Source: a virus
Reading direction: 5' to 3' (one strand)
IMG/VR virus record: IMGVR_UViG_3300025887_000171
Span: 1-21,394 of that record
DNA: 21,394 bases
A program made the position numbers and the translations under genes. The notes under the pieces are model-generated. The model was not told the DNA's origin, made no database searches, and saw nothing but the letters and a program-made list of their open reading frames with translations. This document shows positions 5,354-15,300 of this stretch, piece by piece (positions within the stretch are counted from its first letter, which is position 1; each line of letters opens with the position of its first letter).

Positions 5354-7347
5354 ATATAGATGCCCAAGCCTTTTCCAATATTAGTGTTGGTTCCGGGGTA
5401 TCTTCTAGCGGGCTCTTCCTCGGGCCGATATTGAGGACGTAGGGATCGAAAAACACCACCTTTATCTTCTCCAAACTCCACCTCTGGGGGCCTAAGATTT
5501 GGTTTAATTCTTGGTTTTTTTCCGAGTAAACGTTCAGCCATGTTCGGCGCAGAATATTTTTCCATTAACCCTGAAGGTTGTTGTATCGCGGGTGCGGGCG
5601 TAGGTGGCAAAAGCTCGAAATCGTCCTGTTGAGACTCCGATCCAAAATAAGGTTGAAAGTCTTGACGCAACTGCTCTCCAACACTCTGATCGCTTGCCAT
5701 AACAGTCATATCTCTTTCGGCACGTTTAAAGCTTGGAAGCAACTCGGCTATTCCACTTTGCGCGGGTTCGGGTGTTGTGTAATCCTCTTCGTAGGCGCGT
5801 CTGCGAAGCGCACGTTCTTCTTGCGCTTCTGGAGACATTAAACTTCTAAGAAACTTTGCTACCGTTATGGGATACTTTACAGCCTCTTGATCCAAAGGCT
5901 TTCTGCCTTCAATGAAAGCCTGATAGTTTCCGGTGCCTGCGTTGTACTTTTGAAGCGCAGCTTTTATGTCTCCGTCAGAATGAGAAATCATGGCTTGCAA
6001 ATATTTTTTTCCGAAGGCCATGTTAACCTCGGGGTCGAAGAGTAACTGTCTTGCTTTTTCTACAGTTCTTTCGCCTTCATCCACCGGAAAGCCCATGTCT
6101 ATCGCAATGTCGAACACATTTTCCGCGCCGTAGTTCTCGTATCCGGGTTGAGCCGCTGTACTGGGCAAAATTTGCATTAAACCTATCGCATCGTCAACAC
6201 TAACAGCGTTGGGGTCACCGCCACTCTCTGTTTGAATAACCGCCTCGGTTAGTGTTTCAAAGTCTACTTCGGCGAACGGATCACCACCATTACTCATATA
6301 AACAGGTCCGCCGTCCGCGAACTGTTGGAAAGCGCCAATGCCCTGCGGGTCCGGTCCGCGTGTCGGGGGTGGCCCCATTGCTTCACCGCCGCTGGCGAAC
6401 TGCTGATAAGCGCCAATGCCCCGCGGTCCGCGAGTCATGTTTCGGGCTGTCTCGTTCAGGGTTCCAATACCGCGCATCACGGGACCTCCTTGGGCAAATT
6501 GTTCTCGGGGTTTAACCACAAAGTATTCTTCAGGATTTCGAATACCGCGTTTTTTATTTTGCTCTTCTGCAAATTGTCTAAGAAGGTCTACCGACTCAAA
6601 CAACGGCCTATTTTTTACCGTGTCATCTCCACGAAAGGCTCCTCTAAAGAAAGCTCCCTCCACACGGTCGGCGGGATTTGTTTGTAAATATTCTCTAAAA
6701 GCCGATTGGTTATCTGTTTCTAAAATTCTAAATTGTTCCTCTGGAGTAATTACCCTCATTCCTTGGCGTACAGGTAATCCTCTTTCATCGGCATAAGCCT
6801 TTAACAAGGCTAGTCTTTCCGCCGCAGTGTTTGGCTGTCTTGTTTTGCGATTATAACTAAATGGGGGAACATCTTCCCCCTCTACATAAGGTCCAGTTGG
6901 TTTATTGTAGCTTTCGTGTTTTTCGTAAAACTCTGAAATCATTTCTGCAAAGTTTTTGTTGTACTCGCCGTCCTCTATCATTTGCGGTCTGTCTTGAGCT
7001 TCGATTGCAATTTTTAAATCTAATAGTTGAAAATAAAGTTCATCACCATATTTTTTTCTAAACGCTAAACTGTCTTCAGAAATTTCTTTCAGCAAAATGT
7101 TTATCCCACGTTCACGAAATTCATGAGCGTGTGTCCCTTTGCTTGATAATTGACTCGGTCCGATATTTATTATGTCGCCAACTGGTTGATAGTAGGCGGT
7201 ATCTTGACCTTTTTTAGTGGGGTCCCCAACCCTCACGCGGTTAGGATCAAACCCCGCTCTAGCGATAGGGTCTAAATGATCTAAAAGATCATACTCGTAT
7301 TCTAAATCCCCAAACTGTTCGCTCATTCGGCGGTTTTGGTTAGCCAT
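5350..7347 (-). CDS. Virion-associated protein with SLT lytic transglycosylase domain (665 aa)
   Basis: Last gene of the late block. Residues about 364-505 form a soluble-lytic-transglycosylase domain: LTEAVIQTESGGDPNAVS with catalytic Glu374, AIGLMQILPSTA (387-398) and ALQKYNAGTGN (464-474). It would cut peptidoglycan glycan strands, probably during DNA entry, as the SLT domain of T7 gp16 does. The N-terminal region has INIGP and AHEFRERG (74-81), which look like a decayed HExxH metallopeptidase site. Residues 283-351 hold three QFAxGG motifs, two of them within GIGA(Y/F)QQFA(S/D)GG repeats. The tail after 510 is charged and Pro-rich. The ATG at 7347 has AGGAT about 9 nt upstream. An internal ATG (codon 291) has a much better ribosome site and would yield the SLT part alone. 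Confidence 0.85.
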   Translation of the reverse strand: MANQNRRMSEQFGDLEYEYDLLDHLDPIARAGFDPNRVRVGDPTKKGQDTAYYQPVGDIINIGPSQLSSKGTHAHEFRERGINILLKEISEDSLAFRKKYGDELYFQLLDLKIAIEAQDRPQMIEDGEYNKNFAEMISEFYEKHESYNKPTGPYVEGEDVPPFSYNRKTRQPNTAAERLALLKAYADERGLPVRQGMRVITPEEQFRILETDNQSAFREYLQTNPADRVEGAFFRGAFRGDDTVKNRPLFESVDLLRQFAEEQNKKRGIRNPEEYFVVKPREQFAQGGPVMRGIGTLNETARNMTRGPRGIGAYQQFASGGEAMGPPPTRGPDPQGIGAFQQFADGGPVYMSNGGDPFAEVDFETLTEAVIQTESGGDPNAVSVDDAIGLMQILPSTAAQPGYENYGAENVFDIAIDMGFPVDEGERTVEKARQLLFDPEVNMAFGKKYLQAMISHSDGDIKAALQKYNAGTGNYQAFIEGRKPLDQEAVKYPITVAKFLRSLMSPEAQEERALRRRAYEEDYTTPEPAQSGIAELLPSFKRAERDMTVMASDQSVGEQLRQDFQPYFGSESQQDDFELLPPTPAPAIQQPSGLMEKYSAPNMAERLLGKKPRIKPNLRPPEVEFGEDKGGVFRSLRPQYRPEEEPARRYPGTNTNIGKGLGIYI
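6317..6426 (-). repeat. 32-bp direct repeat encoding GIGA-QQFA-GG units
   Basis: Two near-identical 32-bp copies (6317-6348 and 6395-6426, offset 78 bp = 26 codons) encode the peptide repeat GIGAYQQFASGG / GIGAFQQFADGG in the SLT protein. A third, more diverged unit (QFAQGGPVMRGIG) lies upstream in the gene near 6460-6500. Mismatches are few. Confidence 0.8.
6475..6491 (-). promoter_or_regulatory. Candidate internal ribosome binding site and start within the SLT gene
   Basis: The codons for QGGPVM read AAGGAGGT (6484-6491), a full-length match to the 3' end of 16S rRNA, followed after 6 nt by an in-frame ATG (6475-6477). Initiation here would make a 375-residue protein holding the SLT domain without the N-terminal part. 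The match may also be a by-product of the GG peptide motif (GGA GGT codons). Confidence 0.4.
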
Positions 7348-7357
7348 AGCCTAAATC

Positions 7358-7963
7358 CTACGCGTAAGGGTTCTGGTACATGCCCAACAGTTCTTGGAAC
7401 GTGTAGGCTTTGTTCGCGGGCCGCTGTCCAATAGGCATAACGGGAGGACGCGCTATAACGTCAGAAGGGTTTGTTACGCTTGTCGTGGTCTGTTCATCCG
7501 TGTTCATCGGCACCATAGGCTGACCAGAACTAATAGGGTCCAAGGTCGGCGGCGCGACGTTCACGGGCGCGGGCGCTTGGTACATGGGTTGCACGAATTG
7601 AACGGGTTGCGGCTTGTCGTCTTCTTTGTACAAAGCATCGTACTCCGCGGCTTTTGCTTGCCTGTCTAAGTTAGCTTGATGCCGTTGCTCGTAAGGTGTT
7701 GGATAGTCGTCCATAAAGCCGTCGTTTCTCTTGTCGGGGTCTTCTTTCATCCCCGTCCCTATGGCAAAGTCGTTAGCCATACTGGAAAAGAAGTCACCTA
7801 TGGCACCAAACTCAGGGACGCCGCCGTGGCTCGGGAGCCCCGATCCGCCGTTCTGTTTCAAAAGCATGGCTTCCGCGGGCGTAATGTAGGCCAGCATGTG
7901 CGGCTGATCGCGGATCATGGTCTGTCGGGGTATGGACGCTATGCCCTGTTGCATTCTGTTCAT
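7358..7963 (-). CDS. Late-block protein with LxxxE/GVPEF module (201 aa)
   Basis: I do not recognise a named family. The N-terminal region has HMLAYITPAEAMLLKQNGG (22-40) then a GVPEFGAIGDFF segment (48-59), a module I remember from many marine phage virion proteins. It resembles the module in the 478-aa protein of this window. The remainder is Pro/Gln-rich and probably disordered (PQPVQFVQPMYQAPAPVNV), ending in a short hydrophobic AYTFQELLGMYQNPYA. The ATG at 7961-7963 overlaps the stop of the 1447-aa gene (ATGA), and a perfect AGGAGG sits 8-9 nt upstream inside the last codons of that gene. Location between the giant internal protein and the SLT protein suggests a structural or ejection-related role. 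Confidence 0.72.
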   Translation of the reverse strand: MNRMQQGIASIPRQTMIRDQPHMLAYITPAEAMLLKQNGGSGLPSHGGVPEFGAIGDFFSSMANDFAIGTGMKEDPDKRNDGFMDDYPTPYEQRHQANLDRQAKAAEYDALYKEDDKPQPVQFVQPMYQAPAPVNVAPPTLDPISSGQPMVPMNTDEQTTTSVTNPSDVIARPPVMPIGQRPANKAYTFQELLGMYQNPYA

Positions 7964-10900
7964 CGGAATAATCCTCCTATGCCTGATCGCATCTCGCCGC
8001 CACGGGCCGCGAAGGTTATGTCGTTAGGGAAAAGCTGTCGCGCTTTGTTAATGTCAATGCTACTTATGCCGCCAGACTGCGGTCTTTGTGATCCGCTACC
8101 AGCGGAGTCAACAGAAGCCGTCTGGACTCCGCTGGGCACCGGAGCAGGGGCTGGGAGGACTCCCCTACTCGGTAGTTGTAAGGATGATTGCTCTTCTGGA
8201 ATAGGAAGATTAAGGCTCTCAGTTCCATATTTCGTAGGTTCTTTGTCCACAACGGACTCAGTAGACTCACGAACAATCGCGGGCGCTTGGCGACGAAAGA
8301 AGTTCGCCGTGTTAGTTGTTGCAGGTATAAGACCTTTTTCAACAAAGAGTGTAGCCAAACGCCCTGCAATGTTAAGTTGTTCTCTTTCCGTCCGGCCTCT
8401 TTTTAAAAGCGTTGCCAATAGTTCAGGGTCTTTCATCATGGCCTGCATACTGTCCATCTTCAACTCTTCGGGTATCGCAGAGAAAACCTTGTTGTATGCG
8501 TTTCTAAAGAGCTTAGAACCAGCGCCCCGCGCAATAAGGTCGTTACCCCCACCACCAAGCATTTCAGAAGCGCCTGCACCTAAATTAGAACCTTGAATAC
8601 GCAAATAAAAGTCCATAGCAGGACCAACGTTTTCAGCAACGTCCTGAAGGTTTATATCTCCTGTTGCGGCAAAAGACTCCATTTTTACCATTTCCGCCAT
8701 AAAACGTCGCATACGTTCAATGTCGGCTTTAGGCATAACACCGTTTTCCTCCATCCATTCTGCAACAGTAATCTTGTTTTGAGAGTTTGGAATAGGAGAA
8801 AACAGGTCGTCGAAAGCCGCCCGAGGACTGAACGTCAAGGATGTTTGTCCATTTTTCGTAAAAATGGACTCTAACAACGAACTTCTAAAACCCTCTATTG
8901 CATCAGCTTTGGTGTGATTAACGCCGTCAGGAGTAGTCCAATTTTCTGGGGCATCTTTCACCACTTTCCAAAGAGGGTTTAAGCCTTTTACGATAGGGTT
9001 TTTGTTGTTACGAGCCAGTGCCTTTGAAAACGCTGTAGTGGGGTTTTCTGTAACGGATGGCAATAAATCCATAAACGAGCTTTGTTTTTTAACCTCCGCT
9101 CGGCGTTCTTTCATAGCAGCATTTTGTTCGTTTAAAACAACATTTGCAGAGGCGCTGTTTTCTAAATCCGCTTTTAACGCAGGCATAGCGTTCAGAACAT
9201 CTACATTTTCCGGTTTTGCCATCCACTTTCTAAGTGTGTCAGGATTAACCTCTCCCGTGTCCGGGTTAAACATGTTGGCTGTAGATCGTATGTTTCTTAG
9301 AATGGATTCTACAGTGCCGCGGGTGGTGGTTGTCAAACTTGCAGCGTCTCTAACCCTGTTTAAAACTTCTGGATAAGCCTCAAGAGAACCCGCGTTTTCA
9401 AAAATCCACTGAGACAAAGCTCTCTGATCCAACATCTGATTGTCGGGATTTACTGAAGTTTCTAACATATCATCTAGTAAAGGGCGCAACTCTCCCGAGG
9501 AATCGTTTGCAAGATTTGTCATGGCCTGCGTTATTTCAAATTTGCCAATTCCGTCAATTTGAAGGGACCGCAAATATCCTGCATCAGCGTTAAAAAGGTC
9601 GTTTGCTAACATTTCAGGTGCAATTTTGGCCGCACCTGTTTTGTCCAAACCCAATGCTTCGCCAACAAATGTACGAGTAAAGGCGTCATTAAAAGCTCGG
9701 GAGTAAGCTCTCGCCGTATCGTATGCAGGGTCCACGCCTTCTGGAAAACTTTCTAAATCATCTAACAACGCATCCGCAAACCCGTAAGCTATTCGAGCAG
9801 AATTGCTGTCGCCCGCAGCCGCAAGCTGTCGTCCTAAGTTTATTGCGGTGCTTCGCATATCTACCAATTCTACGACGCTAAGTGTTCCGGCTTCCTCAGA
9901 CCCGTCGGAAGCCGCAGCGCGGGCCGCGGACATTGCAGAGCCACGGGTTTCGGAAGGTTGGCTTTGTCCCTGTAGAGTTAAGTCTCGACTTTGTAGGTAG
10001 CTGTCAACTACATCAGCTAAAGCCGTTTGACCGTCACTTCTTAACTGGTCTATATCCGCTCCGATAATATCTCTGTTTTGGTTAATAACCGGAGTATCAT
10101 TTAACAAAGAATCAATTCTACGGGTGTAATAAGCAACGTCTCTTGCGTCACCGCCCTCGCTTAAAAACGCCTGTTCCGCTTCGTCAAAACGTTGTTGGGC
10201 TCTGTTAAGCGCCTCTTGCGACACTCTTTGCATCGCAGGGGCATCCCCCAACTCGCCCACATTAAGTCGCGTGGCTATAAGTTCTCTTTGACGATCTAAA
10301 GCGTTAGCTAACTGAGTAGATCGTGGGCCTAACCGTCTCCTAGACGCAGCTTGTTGAGCCAACTCTGCCATAGCTGTTTCTGGGTCCATGCCCCTAACTG
10401 AGTCCATGACGGTATTGTATGTGTCTTCAGAGGGCGTTCCTCGTATCTTTAAAAAGGCCGAATCAAAACTTCTTTGCGCTTGTGACGGACCTGTAGCCGC
10501 CGCATCCGCCGCCTCCGCCGCCTCTGGGAACAGGTCGCGCATTTTATCATCATAAAAACCCGCTAAATCTTTCAACGCACGTTTTATTGGGTCCGCCGCT
10601 CGGGAGGTTGTTGGTAACGCTGATTTCCAATAAGCCATAAAGTTAGGCTCATCTATTTCTTGACCGCGAGGGTTTCTAAACGTGATTATTTCGCCATTAC
10701 GGTTGGTTTGTTGCCACAAACGACGTTCATTGTCTCTTCCCAATTTAAAGCGTTGTTCAAAAACTTTTTCAAGGTTTCGACCTAAAACGGCCTGCCTCTC
10801 AGGAGATTCCCCGCCCTTTACACGGTTGAAAGCGTTAAACGTGTTATCAACAGCTTGTTGTATTCCACTGGTAAGGTCGGCTTCAAATATTTGCTCGGCT

Positions 10901-12303
10901 AACTCGGCTCCGTTTCTTAAAGCCTCTTTGTCTCCCGAAGCGTACATAGCCATAACGTAGTTTCTTAAAGCTCTGGTGGCTTGTATATTGGCTGAACCAC
11001 GCTCTTTACCTAATCCCGTAGACAGACGATCAAGAGCTTTTTCTAACGCTAGTATTGTTGGAGAACCCGACTTTAGTGCTGCTGTAAGCTCAATGGGGTC
11101 ACCTGTGTCAGGGTCAAGTAAGATGCCCTCAAATTCTTTAGAAGAAAGCGCCGCTATAACTGCATCGGCATCCTCACCGGAGTCTTCTAAAAGGTCCAGA
11201 ATATAGTTTATATTCTGCCTGCGCATTTCCTTAGTGCCTTTACCTGCAAGCTCCATTGCAGCGTCTTGAGCTTTCCCCTCTTTTCCGTATTTAAGCATAC
11301 TCTTTAAGGCATTTTTCATTGCGGGAATACGTTCAAACAAAACGGCTTTGGTTACTGGAACCGAAAGTCCTCCAGCAAATTCTGCAATGAGCCGAGTTGT
11401 TGTGTCTCCGGGTTTATATGTTTCAGCGCCGTAAGCCCCTAAAGTAGCCCCCGCTCCCGCCGCGACCTCGGCTTTTAAAAACGCGCTGGGAGCTTCTTGA
11501 GCAACCCTGCCCAAACTTCCTACCGTGTTTTCAAGACCACGGGCCATTCTCAAACCGAAGTTTGTTCCCTTTCCTGAAGTAAGGATTTGTTTACCCTTGT
11601 ATCGCCACATGCTTTCAACGGCTTGAACGCCAAAGTTTAATTTTTGTGGGATCATAAAGGGCATGGGCAACCACGCTAATGCTCCAGCGGTTGTTTTACC
11701 TGCTTCGTAAGCTGCGGCAGTCCCCGGAAGCATGGGTTTTTCTTCGCCCGCGATAGCCTCTGTAACTTTCTCGCCCAGAGCATAGGTTGTCATTGCCCCC
11801 AAGGTGCCTGTTATTAAAGGGACTCCAAATCGAAGTGCCGCCGTAGGTAGGGTGACAGGGGGGACACCCGCCACAAGAGTTTGACCCGCAGAAAAACCGC
11901 CCATAAAACCGGGAACAGAGGCCGCTTGAGCGGGAAGTTCCCGCGAAAAACCCTCTAAAAAAGTTCCTGCCTGTATTGGGTTTCCTTCTGTGTCAAAAGC
12001 AAAAAGGCTGACAATCTGTTCGTCTGTTAAGCGCCTGCCTTGAGGAGAAACGTTTTTATAACTAGGGAACAAATTAAATACAGGGGCGGTGCCGTCCTTT
12101 AAACCTTGGTACGTTAAAAACTCAGGGTCTTTATATTGTTCCTGTAAAACAGCGGACATGTTAGCAGCAAACTGAGGGATGTTGCCGTTAAACGATTCCA
12201 TTTGATTATCAAACTCTTCCTTACTAAAAGTAAGGTGCGCCGGAACCACTTTCGCTGCGGGCCCCGCCTGTTTTTCCCCAGAAACTTGTTGTTCTTCCGC
12301 CAT
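7960..12303 (-). CDS. Giant internal virion/ejection-type protein (1447 aa)
   Basis: No family could be named with certainty. The first ~120 residues are polar. Residues about 126-180, 202-220, 275-292 and 304-323 are small-residue-rich hydrophobic stretches (for example LPTAALRFGVPLITGTLGA), the kind found in phage proteins that are injected and insert into membranes. The central and C-terminal ~1000 residues are mostly charged and helical, with few cysteines. The last 17 residues (TFAARGGEM...GIGGLFR) carry the GG motif shared with other late proteins. Size and position beside the 1244-aa protein and an SLT protein recall T7 gp15/gp16, so a role in DNA ejection is inferred. The ATG at 12303 is 12 nt after the preceding stop, with only GGGG as a weak ribosome site. 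The downstream gene starts inside its stop codon. Confidence 0.75.
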   Translation of the reverse strand: MAEEQQVSGEKQAGPAAKVVPAHLTFSKEEFDNQMESFNGNIPQFAANMSAVLQEQYKDPEFLTYQGLKDGTAPVFNLFPSYKNVSPQGRRLTDEQIVSLFAFDTEGNPIQAGTFLEGFSRELPAQAASVPGFMGGFSAGQTLVAGVPPVTLPTAALRFGVPLITGTLGAMTTYALGEKVTEAIAGEEKPMLPGTAAAYEAGKTTAGALAWLPMPFMIPQKLNFGVQAVESMWRYKGKQILTSGKGTNFGLRMARGLENTVGSLGRVAQEAPSAFLKAEVAAGAGATLGAYGAETYKPGDTTTRLIAEFAGGLSVPVTKAVLFERIPAMKNALKSMLKYGKEGKAQDAAMELAGKGTKEMRRQNINYILDLLEDSGEDADAVIAALSSKEFEGILLDPDTGDPIELTAALKSGSPTILALEKALDRLSTGLGKERGSANIQATRALRNYVMAMYASGDKEALRNGAELAEQIFEADLTSGIQQAVDNTFNAFNRVKGGESPERQAVLGRNLEKVFEQRFKLGRDNERRLWQQTNRNGEIITFRNPRGQEIDEPNFMAYWKSALPTTSRAADPIKRALKDLAGFYDDKMRDLFPEAAEAADAAATGPSQAQRSFDSAFLKIRGTPSEDTYNTVMDSVRGMDPETAMAELAQQAASRRRLGPRSTQLANALDRQRELIATRLNVGELGDAPAMQRVSQEALNRAQQRFDEAEQAFLSEGGDARDVAYYTRRIDSLLNDTPVINQNRDIIGADIDQLRSDGQTALADVVDSYLQSRDLTLQGQSQPSETRGSAMSAARAAASDGSEEAGTLSVVELVDMRSTAINLGRQLAAAGDSNSARIAYGFADALLDDLESFPEGVDPAYDTARAYSRAFNDAFTRTFVGEALGLDKTGAAKIAPEMLANDLFNADAGYLRSLQIDGIGKFEITQAMTNLANDSSGELRPLLDDMLETSVNPDNQMLDQRALSQWIFENAGSLEAYPEVLNRVRDAASLTTTTRGTVESILRNIRSTANMFNPDTGEVNPDTLRKWMAKPENVDVLNAMPALKADLENSASANVVLNEQNAAMKERRAEVKKQSSFMDLLPSVTENPTTAFSKALARNNKNPIVKGLNPLWKVVKDAPENWTTPDGVNHTKADAIEGFRSSLLESIFTKNGQTSLTFSPRAAFDDLFSPIPNSQNKITVAEWMEENGVMPKADIERMRRFMAEMVKMESFAATGDINLQDVAENVGPAMDFYLRIQGSNLGAGASEMLGGGGNDLIARGAGSKLFRNAYNKVFSAIPEELKMDSMQAMMKDPELLATLLKRGRTEREQLNIAGRLATLFVEKGLIPATTNTANFFRRQAPAIVRESTESVVDKEPTKYGTESLNLPIPEEQSSLQLPSRGVLPAPAPVPSGVQTASVDSAGSGSQRPQSGGISSIDINKARQLFPNDITFAARGGEMRSGIGGLFR
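7990..8010 (-). repeat. 21-bp sequence encoding AARGGEM, copy 1
   Basis: Encodes AARGGEM near the end of the 1447-aa protein and differs at only two positions from the segment at 17285-17305 in the 478-aa gene. Both differences are synonymous. Confidence 0.8.
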
Positions 12304-12314
12304 GTGTGCCCCGC

Positions 12315-15300
12315 TTAATCCTCTTTGTCGCCGCCTGTCACGCTTTGTCGCATCATGTCTTGAGCCGCGCCAAAGTTAACGGCGGCGGCGGCGCTTTGAT
12401 CCGTAGTCACGATTGGACCTAAAATGTTTTGCAGTTTTTCAATCTCAGATATTTTTTGAGAATATATGGTTCGAGTAGATTTATCCATAGGTTCGTTACG
12501 AGCAAACAATCCTAACAAACGTTGTTTTTCCTCGGTTAAATACCTGTCAATAGTAACCAGCTTGTCCGCCTCTGTCTTAGGGTTACTGAACAAGGCTTCT
12601 TCATTTGGAAACAATTTTTCTGTAGTTACAAGGTCACTTACCGCAAATCTCGGGGACGAAGATAACGCGGATCGACCCATGACACGCACCATTTTAACGA
12701 ACTGTCTCGCGTCTGTCGTTTCTTTAAAGTAATCCCTAAAGGCATCTTCAGAACCGGGAATTGCAGACAACACTGCGTTTAAGCCTGCGCCGACCTTTGA
12801 CCAGAAACCTGTACCGGACCGCGCTGCGGCGTAAGCATCCACTGTCTGCCCTGCTTCATTAGGGTCAAGCATTCTACTTCCGTTAACGTTTCCAGCCGCG
12901 TCGTAGGTGGGAACAGACATGCCTTGAACCAGCGCCGCGTCAATTTCTTGCAACTTTCTAATAGCCGTAGCGGCATATTTTTCTTGTTTGTTAACCTCGT
13001 TTGCTACAGAGTTGTTAACCTCATAGACCCCTTCGGCATCCTGAAGATTTTTAATTTCTCCAGCATGGTTAACATACGTCACGCCGTCGTAAGAAGTTAC
13101 CACACCCTCATTAGGAATTACAAACCCGCGGACCGCGGTGCTTTGCGTAGTCACTTTTTGCATAGACGCGCCAGCAATGCCCGCCTCGGTAGCTTGGTTA
13201 ACTTGCTCTAACAAAGATTTTCCGCGAGGACCGGAGATATCTGCAACCGTTTTGGTTAAAACACCGTTGGCGTTGGGCAACGTAAACACACGATATTCAG
13301 GGTCAGGAAGTTTTGCTGTTCCATAAACCGCCAAAGCTTCTCCCGTGGATTTGTCTACGCGAACAAGCTGACCGTCAATTTCTTTTACAAGGATGTTATC
13401 GCGATTTTGTACTGCACGAAGTTCTTTTTCAATTTGAGCCGCAACGTCCCGTTCAAACCGAGTTCTTTCTGCTATCCTTACACGGTCTTCTTTAGCTAAG
13501 TCTTTGCCCAAAGCCCGTTGTTCCGCGTCTATTGCGTATTCGTTTTCAATCTTTTGACGAGTTTTCCAGTAAAGCTCTTGTTGCGCAGCGTCATCTAAAT
13601 CATATCCGCGCAAACGCTTTTCTTCTAAAAGTTCTTTTTCTGTACGAGCAACAATGTCAGACAGTTGCGCTGAACGGTTTTTAGCCCAAAGAGCGTTTTC
13701 TCGACCAAGGGCACGTTCCTCTGCACCAATAGTAGTAAGAAGTAGACGTTTTTCCGCAGCGATATCATAACCTTGATCCCGTATTTCTTGACGTTTTTTT
13801 GCCAACTCGTCGCGCTTTTCTTGCGCCAACTGTCTAGCAAGTGCCCGTTGCTCCGCCCCTATAGTAGAGTCCTCTTCCATTGCGGCAACTTTATCAAGCT
13901 GTCGGTTTAAAGCGGATTCCGCACGTATCTCTTCAGCTAGTATTCGCGATAACGCTCGGGACTCTTCGTCCAGTGTTCGATCCTTGGCTCTATCTTCTGC
14001 CCGTATTGCAGCCAGTTCTAACCGACCCTCTGTTGCAGTTTCTCGAACAAGTCTCAACGCATCAGAGTATCTTGCATACTCTTTTTGTCGGTCAAATGCA
14101 GTTGTTGCCGTTCGTATGTCATGCAGACTTTTAACATCAAACATTTCCAGAGCGTTAGTCTGGTCTAACTGAGCTTGAGCTTTGTCTCTGCGCTCTGCCA
14201 AGGTTGCCCGTAATTGCTCCACGCCCCTGCCCTGAAAGTTTTTAAGATTTTGCATGGCACGGTTAGTTTCAGCCAAATCTGTTGCCAACGACTCTTTGTA
14301 ACCTTGCAGAGTTTGATCCCGACCCGTGGTAAACAACTGCTGGTCATCCTGCAAAGCTTTAGAGTAGTTAAATGCTGCGCGGTTTTGTTCCTCGGTTGCA
14401 ACAAGTCCGACTTTTTGACGACGGTCCGCACCCTTCTCACGAATTTCCAGTAGGTTAAGACCAACCTCCGCCAATTTCTCGGCAGCGGAAACACGGTTTT
14501 TGTTTTTAAACCCTTCAATTTCAAGCGTTGCGGCGGTTTGAGTAGCAATTTCGCTTTGGTTCCAACCTTTGCTCAAAAGTTGGTTAACGGTTTCCGTAGA
14601 ATTTGGTTGACCCAGTAAAACAGTTTTTGGTTGTTGGCCTTTTTTATAGAGTGTTGTTAGATTAACGTTAGCGTCAATTAAATCCCATTTCCCACGTTGT
14701 TCGCCTTGTTCTCTCTTTGATAGGTAAGCTACTTCGCCTACTGCATAATCAACTCCATCTACTTGCATAGGTTGTTTAGCTACAACCTTAGTAAGGTCTA
14801 AACCAACAAGTTCTCCCGTAAAGGCTTCTAAAAGAGGTCCCGCAGTGTCTTTTGTTCGATAATTTCCGCTACCGGAAGCCTTATCATACGCAGCTTTTTC
14901 TGCATCGTTCGTTAAATCAAACGTTTTAAATCCACCAGTTAAACCTTTTCCATCAGCCGTAACTCTATATAAAGTCTGACGGTCCGCAGCCGTTGGTTTT
15001 ACTTTTGCTTGAACTAAAGCCAACTCGTCTGCCGCAGTTTTGTCTGCAATAGACTGTTGCAGGCTGGCCTGTAGTCCCGCCATACGCATCTGACGGTCCT
15101 CGGCGCGTTGTTCTCGTTTCGCAGCCATCATACCTGCGGCACGTTCCCCGATCCGCTGTGGAAGCTGTGTTTGCGCAGCCGCATTTGCCAACCGCTCGGC
15201 TATAGAGCCGCCTTCAGTAGTGCCTGCAAACTGCAAACCCGCTTGAGCAATATCAAACAGCATTTGCGCTTGTGACATTCTACGCTGTTCTTCAAGGTCC

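Noticed and set aside
5380-5445. Possible terminator between the SNF2 gene and the late block
   Set aside because: GGGC/CGGGCC runs around 5409-5428 do not form a convincing stem and no T-run follows on either strand.
7676-8596. 306-codon open frame on the plus strand
   Set aside because: It lies wholly antisense to the 201-aa and 1447-aa genes, has no ribosome site or recognisable domain, and its protein is of the Arg/Ser/Leu-rich kind typical of shadow frames.
12924-13326. Overlapping plus-strand frames inside the 1244-aa gene
   Set aside because: Antisense shadows of a well-packed coding region.
13395-14009. CRISPR-like array
   Set aside because: The repeats are protein-coding, degenerate and irregularly spaced, with no spacers.
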